DNA of 64,000 bases, taken from assembly GCA_002898275.1 (NCBI GenBank), contig BEIQ01000002.1:62001-126000 (forward strand), given 5' to 3'. The notes under the pieces are model-generated. The model saw only the letters and a program-made list of their open reading frames with translations. It had not been told where the DNA came from and made no database searches. Below, piece after piece: positions 45,938-53,747 of this stretch; positions within the stretch are counted from its first letter, which is position 1, and every line of letters starts with the position of its first letter. Source of the DNA: a bacterium HR40. Its GTDB lineage: Bacteria > Pseudomonadota > Alphaproteobacteria > Geminicoccales > Geminicoccaceae. Made by a program: the position numbers and the translations under genes.

Positions 45938-47817
45938 CCGCGCGTCGCCGCAGTTTCGGCCCGGTGGCGCGCCGGCGCGGATCCTTCGTCCTCGCCGTCT
46001 TCTTCGCATTCTTCGTCGCGGCGCTGGCCGCCCACGCGGCGCGCGAACGACTTCCGGGCGTCGCGGCCCTCGCCCGTTGGAGCACCGACCAACTGTTCCG
46101 CCTGCGCGGGACGCGCCCCGCCAGTCCGGACCTGTTGTTGGTCGCCATCGACGAGGCCAGCGTGCAGCGACTGGCTGGCCTTCCGCTGTCGCGCGCGATG
46201 CTCGCCGACGCCATCGACCGCCTGGCCGCAGCGGGAGCGCGGGTCATCGTCCTCGATCTCCTGCTCGACCGCACGCAGCCAGCGACTGCGGCGGGCGATC
46301 CCGATTCCCAGCTCGAGAGCGCGCTGCGCCGGGCCGGCCGGGTCGTCCTGCCCTTCGGCTTCGTCGATCGGCCCGAGTCGGCCAATGCCTTCGCTCCCCC
46401 TCCCGAACTCGCCAGCGCGACCTTCGCGGTCGTTCGTCAGAGACCGGAGCGGACAGCGGACGCACTCCCCCATCCGGCCGGCCTCCTCCTCCCGCTTCCC
46501 CGTTTTCTCGAAGCCGCTCGTCCTGCCCATGCCACCATTCATCCTGACGCCGATGGGGTACTGCGCCGTTTTCCCCTCGCGGTCCGCTTCGGCGAGGAGT
46601 GGTACCGCGGGGTACCGGTCGAGGCGGTCCGTCTCGCCCTCGGCCTGCCGCCCGATCGCCTCCTTCTCGAGCCCGGCAGGCGGATCCTTTTCGCCGACCG
46701 CGCCATCGCGCTCGATGCCAGCTCCGCGCTCGAACTCGACTTCCGCGGTCCTACCGGAACGATCGAAACCGTCTCGTTCGTGTCCCTCATGGCGAACGAC
46801 AGTCTCTTGGAGCGCATCGCTGGCCGCATCGTGGTGGTGGGGGTCACCGCGCTGGCCGCCGGGGATCGCTATGTCACGCCGTTCGATCCTGGCCTGCCGG
46901 GGGTCGAACTGTTGGCTACCGCCATCGACAATCTGCTCACCGATGGCGGCCTGGTCCGGCTCGCCGGCCTCGATCTTTTCGCGCTCTCGGTGGCCACCGT
47001 TCTCTCCGGCGGGCTGGCGCTCGTCGGCCGGAAGCGGCTCTTGCGGTGGGCGGTGACCGGCGCCACGGCCGTCCTCTGGCTCGCCGTGGTGGCGACCGTC
47101 TTTTCGCTTTTTGCCATTCGGCTGGATCCGGTCCTGCCGGTCCTCGCCCTCCTCCTCGTCCCGCCGCTCGTCCGCCTGGGCAGCTCCTGCCTCGGGATGG
47201 CCGGCACGGCGCGCTCGGTCAGCGTGCGAGCGGGAGAGCCGATCGGATCCCGCCGAGCGCCGCTACCGGCCGCCGTGCTGTTCACCGATCTCGCGGGCTT
47301 CACGCGCCTCGGCGAGCGGTTGAGCGGTGTCGAGACGGCCGATCTCCTGCGTCGCCTGCACGCCACCATCGAGGCCTGCGTCGCGCGCCACGGCGGCGAG
47401 ATCGTCGACTACACGGGCGATGGCGCGTTCGCGGTGTTCGGGCTCGCCGGCGAAGGTCTGCAGGCGGCGGCAGCAGCCTTGGCCTGCGGTCGCGATCTCC
47501 TCCGCGAGGTGGCACGGGCAGGGCCGGAACGCCTCGGCCTCGCCTGCCGAGTGGGCATCCACTTCGGTCCGGTGACCGCGACCGAGCTCGGCGGCCCGGG
47601 GACTGCCCAGGCGACCATCGTCGGCGACACCGTGAATGTCGCGAGCCGGCTCGAGCAGCTCAACAAGGAGCTGGGGAGCCGCATGGCGGTGTCGGATGCG
47701 GTGGTGGAGGCCGTCCGCGCCTGCGGACCGGCGGAGCTGCTCTCGGATTTCGTGCCGCGCGCGCCGCAGCAGCTGCGCGGTCGCGACCGGCCGCTCGGGG
47801 TGTGGACTCTGGGCTGA
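45934..47817 (+). CDS. CHASE2-domain adenylate/guanylate cyclase
   Basis: Class III nucleotide cyclase of 627 residues. A first membrane helix (about residues 14-32) is followed by a periplasmic CHASE2 sensor (about 35-340), then three helices (about 345-415) and a cytosolic cyclase domain. Metal Asp residues are Asp452 (FTDLAGFTRLGE) and Asp496 (DYTGDGAFAVFG). The transition-state Arg lies in VNVASRLEQL. It should produce cAMP in response to a periplasmic signal, likely together with the FecR protein encoded by the overlapping upstream gene. Confidence 0.9.
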   Translation: MTARRRSFGPVARRRGSFVLAVFFAFFVAALAAHAARERLPGVAALARWSTDQLFRLRGTRPASPDLLLVAIDEASVQRLAGLPLSRAMLADAIDRLAAAGARVIVLDLLLDRTQPATAAGDPDSQLESALRRAGRVVLPFGFVDRPESANAFAPPPELASATFAVVRQRPERTADALPHPAGLLLPLPRFLEAARPAHATIHPDADGVLRRFPLAVRFGEEWYRGVPVEAVRLALGLPPDRLLLEPGRRILFADRAIALDASSALELDFRGPTGTIETVSFVSLMANDSLLERIAGRIVVVGVTALAAGDRYVTPFDPGLPGVELLATAIDNLLTDGGLVRLAGLDLFALSVATVLSGGLALVGRKRLLRWAVTGATAVLWLAVVATVFSLFAIRLDPVLPVLALLLVPPLVRLGSSCLGMAGTARSVSVRAGEPIGSRRAPLPAAVLFTDLAGFTRLGERLSGVETADLLRRLHATIEACVARHGGEIVDYTGDGAFAVFGLAGEGLQAAAAALACGRDLLREVARAGPERLGLACRVGIHFGPVTATELGGPGTAQATIVGDTVNVASRLEQLNKELGSRMAVSDAVVEAVRACGPAELLSDFVPRAPQQLRGRDRPLGVWTLG

Positions 47818-47935
47818 ACGGCCGGTGGCACCTCTGTCCGGATGGCCAATGGCCGCCTTTTCGTCTGCGCTGCCGCCTCTGGATCTCCGAAGCCGGCAGC
47901 CGACATTGCCAGCGGTCAGCCGAAGGAGATCGGCG

Positions 47936-48277
47936 ATGCCGCTCGTTCTCTGCCCCAACTGCCAGGAAGGCATGAAGGAGGTCGAACGCCACGGCGTGCG
48001 CGTCGATATCTGCCCGAGCTGTCGCGGCGTGTGGCTCGATCGCGGCGAACTCGAGAAGCTGCTCGCCGCGGCGCGCGAAGCGGCAGCGGAAGACGAGGCA
48101 TCGATCCCGGTTTCGCCGCCGCAGGCGCCCCATCCGCCTCAGCCGAGCTGGCCGCCAACGCCGCCGCCGGGCTGGCCCCAGCAGGGCTGGCCGCAGCCTG
48201 CAGCCGGAGGTCACCCTCCCTACGAGCGGAAGAAGAAACGGCGTTTCTTCGACGATCTGTTCGACATCTTCGATTGA
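47936..48277 (+). CDS. Zinc-finger (TFIIB-like) protein
   Basis: A 113-residue protein with an N-terminal zf-TFIIB ribbon: Cys6/Cys9 (CPNC) and Cys26/Cys29 (CPSC) followed by RGVWLDRGELEKLL. A Pro-rich linker (about residues 60-90) and a basic-acidic tail ending FFDDLFDIFD follow. This architecture is common and of unknown function. An AAGGAG site precedes the ATG. Confidence 0.85.
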   Translation: MPLVLCPNCQEGMKEVERHGVRVDICPSCRGVWLDRGELEKLLAAAREAAAEDEASIPVSPPQAPHPPQPSWPPTPPPGWPQQGWPQPAAGGHPPYERKKKRRFFDDLFDIFD

Positions 48278-48329
48278 GCCGGCAAAGGCGGCACCGGGCA
48301 GCCGGGCAGGGCCGCGGCTCGCGTCCGGT

Positions 48330-49130
48330 TCACCGGCGCTCGAGGAAGCCCCGCAGCGCGGCGAGAAGCGCTCGGGGGGCTTCCACCATCGGCATGTGGC
48401 CGCAGCCGGGCAGCCGTTCGAAGCCACCCTCGGGCAGCATGGCGGCGAGCTCCTCGCAGGCGCGCACCGGTGTCATGCGGTCTTCGCTGCCGGCGAGCGC
48501 GACCGTCGCCGCACCCACTCGCGCCGCAGCCTCGGCGCTCGCACGCCAGCGATCGCAGGCCTCGAGGTCCGCGGCGAGCACCCCCGGTGCCGAAGCCAGC
48601 AAAAGGCGCATCGCCCACATGGGCGCGAAGCTTCCCGGCACCGCTTGGGCTCCGAGCCTGCGGGCCGGGGCAAAGGCCCAGTCGACGATCATCGCTGCGG
48701 CCCGCGGCAGATCGTGACGCGCCGCCTCCAGGAGAGCGGGGTGGACGGGCATGCGGGCGGCGGTGCTCACCAGGGCGAGCCGACGCACCCGTGGGTCCCG
48801 CGCGGCGAGGGCGAGACCGAGCAGGCCCCCCATCGAATGACCGACCACCGCATAGGCGGCGAGCCCGAGGGCATCGGCGAGACGGGCGAGCCACCTGGCC
48901 CGCTCGTCGATGGTCGGCCCGAAATCCGGGTGGGGCTCGGAGCGGCCATGGCCCGGGAGATCGGGGGCGAGGGCGTTGTGTCCGGCGAAGGCCAGGGCGC
49001 GGGCCTGAAAAGCCCACACGCTGTGGTCCATGCCAGCCCCGTGGAGGAAGATCACCGTGGGGCGCGCCGGATCGAAGCCGCGTCCCCAGTCGGCGACGTG
49101 AACCCGTCGATCCTCGCACACGAGCCGCAT
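48330..49130 (-). CDS. Alpha/beta hydrolase
   Basis: Serine hydrolase of 266 residues. The nucleophile is Ser99 in VVGHSMGGLLG. The oxyanion region is FLHGAGMDHSVW, the acid Asp lies in ALAGSEDRMTP, and the His in LPGCGHMPMVEAP. The substrate is unknown. Its start is 3 bases after the stop of metY, so the two are co-transcribed; homoserine O-acyltransferases share the fold, but this protein lacks their length and motifs. Confidence 0.88.
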   Translation of the reverse strand: MRLVCEDRRVHVADWGRGFDPARPTVIFLHGAGMDHSVWAFQARALAFAGHNALAPDLPGHGRSEPHPDFGPTIDERARWLARLADALGLAAYAVVGHSMGGLLGLALAARDPRVRRLALVSTAARMPVHPALLEAARHDLPRAAAMIVDWAFAPARRLGAQAVPGSFAPMWAMRLLLASAPGVLAADLEACDRWRASAEAAARVGAATVALAGSEDRMTPVRACEELAAMLPEGGFERLPGCGHMPMVEAPRALLAALRGFLERR

Positions 49131-49133
49131 GAC

Positions 49134-50432
49134 CTAGACCTCCCGCTGGGCGGCGCGCAGCGCCCGTTCGAGATCGGCCAGGATGTCCTCCGGATCCTCG
49201 AGCCCGACGGAAAGACGGATCATGTCCTCGCTCACCCCGGCTGCGGCGAGCTGGTCGCAGCCGAGCTGGGCATGGGTGGTGGAGGCCGGATGGATCACCA
49301 ACGTCTTGGCATCGCCGACATTGGCGAGATGGGAGGCGAGCCGGCAGGCCTCGATGAAGCGGATGCCGGCGGCACGCCCGCCGCGGATGCCGAAGGCGAC
49401 GATGGAACCCTGGCCCTTTGGCAGCAGGCGACGCGCCAGCGCATGGTCGGGATGATCGGGGAGGGAGGGGTGGAGCACCCAGGCGACCGCCGGATGGGCG
49501 CGGAGGAACTCGACCACCCGCGCGGTGTTGGCGACGTGTCGGGCCATGCGCAGGGGCAGTGTCTCGAGCCCCAGCAGGAAATAGAAGGCATGCTGGGGAC
49601 TGAGGCAGGCGCCGAAGTCGCGCAACCCCTCGCTGCGAGCCCGTGCGGCAAACGCCTGGGGCCCGAAGGTGTCGGCGTAGACGATGCCGCCATAGGCGGG
49701 ATCGGGCTCGCACAGGGTCGGGAATTTGCCCGCCGCCTGCCAATCGAAGCGACCGCCGTCCACGAGCACGCCGCCGACCGCCACCCCATGGCCACCGATC
49801 CACTTGGTCGCCGAATGCAGGACGAGATCCGCGCCGAGCTCGATCGGCTGGCAGAGGTAGGGCGTAGCGAAGGTGTTGTCGATCAAAAGCGGCAAGCCAT
49901 GGGCGTGAGCGACCTCCGCCACCCTCGGGATGTCGAGCACCTCGAGCCGCGGATTGCCGATGGTCTCGGCGAAGACCAGCCGCGTCTCGGGACGGATGGC
50001 CGCGGCGAACCCGTCCGGGTCGCGCGGGTCGACGAAGCTCGTGGTGATGCCGAAGCGCGGCAGGGTGTGGCGCAGCAAATTCGCACTGCCACCGTAGAGG
50101 TTGCGGGCAGCGACGATGTGCCCGCCGGCACCCGCGAGGGTGGCGATCGCGAGATGGAGTGCTGCCTGACCGCTCGCCGTGGCGACCGCGGCGACGCCGC
50201 CCTCGAGCGCCGCCATCCGCTCCTCGAAGACCGCGACCGTGGGATTGGAGATGCGCGAGTAGATATGCCCCGGGAGCTCGAGGTTGAAGAGCGAGGCGGC
50301 GGTTGCGGCATCCGGGAAGAGGTAGGAGGTGGTCTGATAGATGGGCACGGCACGCGCACCGGTGGCGGGATCGGCGCTCTGGCCGGCGTGCACGGCAAGC
50401 GTATCGAAGCGAAACGGCAGGGTTGCGGTCAT
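49134..50432 (-). CDS. metY: O-acetylhomoserine aminocarboxypropyltransferase (sulfhydrylase)
   Basis: PLP enzyme of 432 residues making homocysteine from O-acetylhomoserine and sulfide. The internal aldimine Lys210 lies in LVLHSATKWIGGHG. Other blocks are TLAVHAGQSADPATGARAVPIYQTTSY, RISNPTVAVFEERMAALEGG and NVGDAKTLVIHPASTTH. The length exceeds that of cystathionine gamma-synthases and fits MetY. The start is 70 bases past an intrinsic terminator, so its own promoter should lie within 50433-50495. Confidence 0.93.
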   Translation of the reverse strand: MTATLPFRFDTLAVHAGQSADPATGARAVPIYQTTSYLFPDAATAASLFNLELPGHIYSRISNPTVAVFEERMAALEGGVAAVATASGQAALHLAIATLAGAGGHIVAARNLYGGSANLLRHTLPRFGITTSFVDPRDPDGFAAAIRPETRLVFAETIGNPRLEVLDIPRVAEVAHAHGLPLLIDNTFATPYLCQPIELGADLVLHSATKWIGGHGVAVGGVLVDGGRFDWQAAGKFPTLCEPDPAYGGIVYADTFGPQAFAARARSEGLRDFGACLSPQHAFYFLLGLETLPLRMARHVANTARVVEFLRAHPAVAWVLHPSLPDHPDHALARRLLPKGQGSIVAFGIRGGRAAGIRFIEACRLASHLANVGDAKTLVIHPASTTHAQLGCDQLAAAGVSEDMIRLSVGLEDPEDILADLERALRAAQREV

Positions 50433-50492
50433 CGCGCGGATTCCCAGAAAGACACCGCGCCCAGGCCATAGCCCGACCCCGGACCAGCCGAC

Positions 50493-50532
50493 AGAGAAAA
50501 ATGCGGAGAGGGATGGCAGGCTCCCTCTCCGC
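50493..50532 (-). terminator. Intrinsic terminator
   Basis: Minus strand GCGGAGAGGGA (50532-50522), an 8-base loop, TCCCTCTCCGC (50513-50503), then ATTTTTCTCT (50502-50493). A perfect 11-bp GC-rich stem with a U-tract is a textbook Rho-independent terminator. It lies 205 bases after the spike gene and 70 bases before metY. Confidence 0.85.
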
Positions 50533-50660
50533 AGCGAGCGCGTGCCGAGCAGCCGAGGAGCGACCTCCGTCGCGCGTACCCGGCACGTCCGGGCCATCGA
50601 GCCGCCTGCAGTCGGAGAGTGCGGTGGCGGTGCGGCCGACTGCAGAACCGCTTCAATGTG
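50493..50660 (-). ncRNA. Candidate FNR-controlled small RNA
   Basis: From a predicted start near 50659 to the terminator, about 165 bases contain four consecutive inverted repeats: CTGCAGTCGG/CCGACTGCAG (50606-50645), CCCGG/CCGGG (50579-50593), GCGAC/GTCGC (50560-50573) and the terminator stem. There is no convincing reading frame. An FNR-type box with a TTAG-type -10 precedes it. It could also be a metY leader, but the terminator separates it from metY. Entirely predicted. Confidence 0.45.
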
Positions 50661-50665
50661 GCCCC

Positions 50666-50671
50666 TGCTAA
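50666..50671 (-). promoter_or_regulatory. Candidate -10 element for the small RNA
   Basis: Minus strand TTAGCA begins 23 bases after the end of the FNR-type box, nearly the same geometry as the box and TTAGGT before ubiT. The match to TATAAT is weak, as expected for an activator-dependent promoter. Confidence 0.35.
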
Positions 50672-50693
50672 GCACGACGAGGCCGACGCGGCA

Positions 50694-50707
50694 TTGACCT
50701 CGATCAA
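50694..50707 (-). promoter_or_regulatory. FNR/FixK-type box upstream of the candidate small RNA
   Basis: Minus strand TTGATCGAGGTCAA matches TTGAT-N4-(G/A)TCAA closely. It lies 30 bases after the stop of the spike gene, in the 304-base gap before metY. Together with the ubiT box it is one of only two strong sites noticed in the window. Confidence 0.65.
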
Positions 50708-50736
50708 TGTCCGCCAGCTCTCGCCGTGGATGATGG

Positions 50737-53037
50737 TCAATCTTCGATGTAGATCCGGTTCGGATGTTGCGCATCGTCACCGGCGGTGACATAGACGGTG
50801 ACCACCCGGTAGCGCTGGCTGATCACGTAGGGCACGACCTCGCCCGGGGCGTGCAGGGTCATCCCGGTGCCGGCGCGGATCTCGACGTCGCCGGTGCCGA
50901 CTTTCATCACCCGGAACCAGGCACAGGGGACACCCACGGGCACGAGCCCGCTCGGCACTTCGAGCCAGGTCGGCGAGCCGTTGCTCACCCGTACGAGCCG
51001 GCCGAGATAGGAGGCGGGGATCGCGAATCCGCCCGCGGTCCAGTGCACGGGTTGGTAGTGATTCTCTTCCGCATCCGGATAGAGATCGGGAATGAGGACC
51101 TGATTGTCGGCAGTGACGTAGACCCGCACCCGCTGGTATTGGTGACGAATGACGTTCTTGCCCTTCGGCACCCGCAGCGTCGCTCCGCTGCCAGCGGCGA
51201 AGAACACGTTGCCCGTGCCCTCGCGCAGCACGTCGAACCAGCGCACCCCCTCGGCCACGAGGCCGGCAGGAACGGTGACGGTGCGGTCGGAGGCGTGGTT
51301 GACCCGGATGAGCTTGCCGAAATCGTCCACCGTCACGGTCCAGTCGAAGTTGCGGGTGCGCGACGGCAAGACGCCCCGGCGAGTGGCGATCGGCACCCAG
51401 GAGCGCACGCCGTCGGAATCGGCGAGCCGCAGGTACCATCCCGGCCCGAGCCACTGCTCTCCGGTCGCCGGCAAGGCCGTGGACGCCGAGGCATAGATGG
51501 CGAGCCCTTCGCGGTCGACCGGCGGCGGCGTGGTCCGGGGCTGCAGATAGAGCGGATCGCCGATCTCGATACGGGCGAGCTCGCCACGCGGGTTGCCCTC
51601 GCCATTGCCGAGCTTGAGGCGGACGTCGACGAGCTGCTGATTGGGATCCTCCGGGCTCGCCACACCCACCGATACGGTGCGGGTGATGGTGGCGAGTTGA
51701 TGCGAGGTGAGGTCGAAGAGAATGCCGTGGTAGGGTTTGTCGTTGGCCGGATGGGTGTCCCACTCGGCCTGGGCCGTGCCCTTGTAGTGGGCAGTGAGCA
51801 TCGGCAGACCGACATCGCGCGCGCGGATCTGCCAAGCCAGCTTGTCGAATTTGTCGAGACCGTTGATTTCCCGTGCGACCAAGCCAGTATCGCCGAGAAC
51901 TCCTCCATCCCCTGAATAGTTACCTGTCGTCTTCGGACCGAAGAAATTGCAGCCTACGAAGGTACGCTTCGTGCACGAATTCTGGAACGTGTCGTTGGAA
52001 TCCACGTATCTCCGGCTAGGATCTATGTTGTGCGTCTGACAAAGAACGTAGGTAATTGCATTGTTGCTTCCGGATATCCCGGATCTCTCGCTGTATTCGA
52101 CGACGCCATAGTCGAGATACTCGAAATCGCACAGCAGCAGCAGGATGCGAGCGCAGTTGACGAGCTTCACCCCCACCGTGCCCGGCGTGCCGGAGGAGGC
52201 GGTGTGGACCTGCACCCGCTGCAGGATGACGTTGTTGATGAGCCGGGCAGGGTCGGCCTGCGAGCCATCGAGCAGGATGCCGACGGTGCCGTTGCCACGC
52301 AGGGCGATACTCACCTCTTGGATCAAGCTGTCGCCATAGTTCACCCCCGGCGTCTCGGCGCGGTAGCGAATGCCGTTGGCCCGCATGTCGCTGCGCCCGA
52401 AACCGCCGTTGATGCCCGCGATCCAGCACTCGTTGGCGTCGACGAGGTCGAGGCACCACCCCTCGGGATCGCTCGCCCCGAGCGGTGCCGATCCGCCTTC
52501 GAAGACGAGGTCGCGCGCCCGGAACTCGTGGCCGTAGACGAGCACGCCGCCCTTCGTCATGCGGATCGTCATGTCGGCGAGGGTCGAGCGATTCCAGTCG
52601 GTGGTGGCGGAGAAATCGACCCGCCAGGCACCCTCGTTGCGACGGAAAACGAAGGCGCGCGGTCCCTCGGCCAGGATGCGGGTGGCGTCGCGACCGGCCC
52701 CCACCAGGGTGCGCTGCGGCGGCACCTCGACCGGGCTCGCCAGCCTGTAGATGCCGCTCGGGACCTGGACCGAGGTATGGGCGGCGAGGGCCGCGGCAAA
52801 CGCCGGTGCGTCATCGGCCACGCCGTCGCCGACGGCCCCGAAGTCGCGCACCGACACGACATCCTCGAGGCGCTGGGCAAGCCTGCGGACCACCGTGCCG
52901 CTGCCGGACCGGCGGAAGGGAAGATCGGCGAGAGGGGCCTTGCGGGTGAGGTGGCGGTCGGCCGTCGAGACGACGATGGCATCCTCCGGCACGAGCCCGC
53001 TCGCATCCGAAAGCTCGTGGATCTGCTTGGTGCTCAT
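50737..53037 (-). CDS. Phage-like tail spike with pectate-lyase beta-helix
   Basis: A 766-residue protein. The N-terminus (TKQIHELSDASGLVPEDAIVV) resembles short phage-type attachment domains. A beta-helix domain begins with VVSVRDFGAVGDGVADDAPAFAAALAA, the Pectate_lyase_3 signature common in tail spikes. Repetitive beta-strands run to about residue 420. Two related C-terminal modules follow (around 570-665 and 665-766), each with a VRVYVTA/VVTVYVTA ending. A polysaccharide-binding or depolymerising spike is the best reading. ATG overlaps the stop of a 58-residue gene. Codons for residues about 310-382 are AT-richer than the rest. Confidence 0.8.
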   Translation of the reverse strand: MSTKQIHELSDASGLVPEDAIVVSTADRHLTRKAPLADLPFRRSGSGTVVRRLAQRLEDVVSVRDFGAVGDGVADDAPAFAAALAAHTSVQVPSGIYRLASPVEVPPQRTLVGAGRDATRILAEGPRAFVFRRNEGAWRVDFSATTDWNRSTLADMTIRMTKGGVLVYGHEFRARDLVFEGGSAPLGASDPEGWCLDLVDANECWIAGINGGFGRSDMRANGIRYRAETPGVNYGDSLIQEVSIALRGNGTVGILLDGSQADPARLINNVILQRVQVHTASSGTPGTVGVKLVNCARILLLLCDFEYLDYGVVEYSERSGISGSNNAITYVLCQTHNIDPSRRYVDSNDTFQNSCTKRTFVGCNFFGPKTTGNYSGDGGVLGDTGLVAREINGLDKFDKLAWQIRARDVGLPMLTAHYKGTAQAEWDTHPANDKPYHGILFDLTSHQLATITRTVSVGVASPEDPNQQLVDVRLKLGNGEGNPRGELARIEIGDPLYLQPRTTPPPVDREGLAIYASASTALPATGEQWLGPGWYLRLADSDGVRSWVPIATRRGVLPSRTRNFDWTVTVDDFGKLIRVNHASDRTVTVPAGLVAEGVRWFDVLREGTGNVFFAAGSGATLRVPKGKNVIRHQYQRVRVYVTADNQVLIPDLYPDAEENHYQPVHWTAGGFAIPASYLGRLVRVSNGSPTWLEVPSGLVPVGVPCAWFRVMKVGTGDVEIRAGTGMTLHAPGEVVPYVISQRYRVVTVYVTAGDDAQHPNRIYIED

Positions 53038-53210
53038 GATACGATCTCTTTGATGGCGAGGGCATTGCCCAGCTCGTCGACGAGGCGTTCACCGAGTTCG
53101 GTGACCAGCACCGTCGCGGTGCCGGATGGCGGCGTCGTCTGCGCCCGCGCCGCCTGGGTGCGGCCTGTCAGACCGAGACCGAGGCCGCGGACACGGAGCG
53201 TCCGGCGCAT
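53034..53210 (-). CDS. Small protein upstream of the tail spike
   Basis: A 58-residue frame from ATG 53208-53210 to TGA 53034-53036, overlapping the spike start by ATGA. The translation is basic at the N-terminus (RRTLRVRGLGLGLTGRT) and ends LVDELGNALAIKEIVS. No family is recognised. Its position between two phage-like genes, with a 3-base gap on one side and an overlap on the other, supports it as real. Confidence 0.6.
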   Translation of the reverse strand: MRRTLRVRGLGLGLTGRTQAARAQTTPPSGTATVLVTELGERLVDELGNALAIKEIVS

Positions 53211-53213
53211 CGC

Positions 53214-53540
53214 TCACACCCGACCGATGACATAGGCCTCGCAGTCGGCACCCTCGGCGATGAAGGCGAGATAGCGTTCGCCTCGTCGCAGCGGGACGTC
53301 GACATAGATGCCGGGAAAAAGGAACGGGCTCGACACCGGGTCGGCGGTCACCGTCGCGTCGCCGACCTCGAACCGGCAGGGACCGGTGGCAATCAAGGTC
53401 ACGAGTTCGATGTCGGAGGGAATCGGCTGGGGCGTTCGCGTAGAAGTGGAGGTGACGGCGATCTTCTGGGTGCCGCGATAATCGAACCCGAGAACCGGGA
53501 CCGGATGTCCGTTATCGTCGAGGGGAAAGAGGAGGCTCAT
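53214..53540 (-). CDS. Small phage-like structural protein
   Basis: A 108-residue beta-rich protein beginning SLLFPLDDNGHPVPVLGFDY. The middle (STSTRTPQPIPSDIELVTLIATGPCRFEVGDATVTADP) and PFLFPGIYVDVPLRRGERYLAFIAEG look like a small beta-sandwich; similar proteins occur beside phage and GTA-like tail genes, but I cannot name the family. ATG 53540 is used. It heads the three-gene spike cassette and is divergent from the glycosyltransferase cluster. Confidence 0.65.
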   Translation of the reverse strand: MSLLFPLDDNGHPVPVLGFDYRGTQKIAVTSTSTRTPQPIPSDIELVTLIATGPCRFEVGDATVTADPVSSPFLFPGIYVDVPLRRGERYLAFIAEGADCEAYVIGRV

Positions 53541-53747
53541 GGCGCAGGTCCGTCTCGTTGCGCGCGCCCGCAGCCCCATGCTGCGGGCGGCGGAGGTCCA
53601 CGGCCGCGGATTATCAGGAAAGTAGTCCTATTGTCAACGCGGCCCGACGAGACGATCCCTGTCCGGTACGGCAACCGCCGGCGGACGCGGCGTGTCGTAC
53701 CTGTCATCGCTGCTGCGGGCGGTCGCGGACCGCCGGGGAGGACGCCG

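Noticed and set aside
50640-50670. SAM-II-riboswitch-like piece (GCCACATTGAAG) upstream of metY
   Set aside because: Only one short segment resembles the consensus; the flanking GATTTGA and GCTAAA elements and pseudoknot order are missing.
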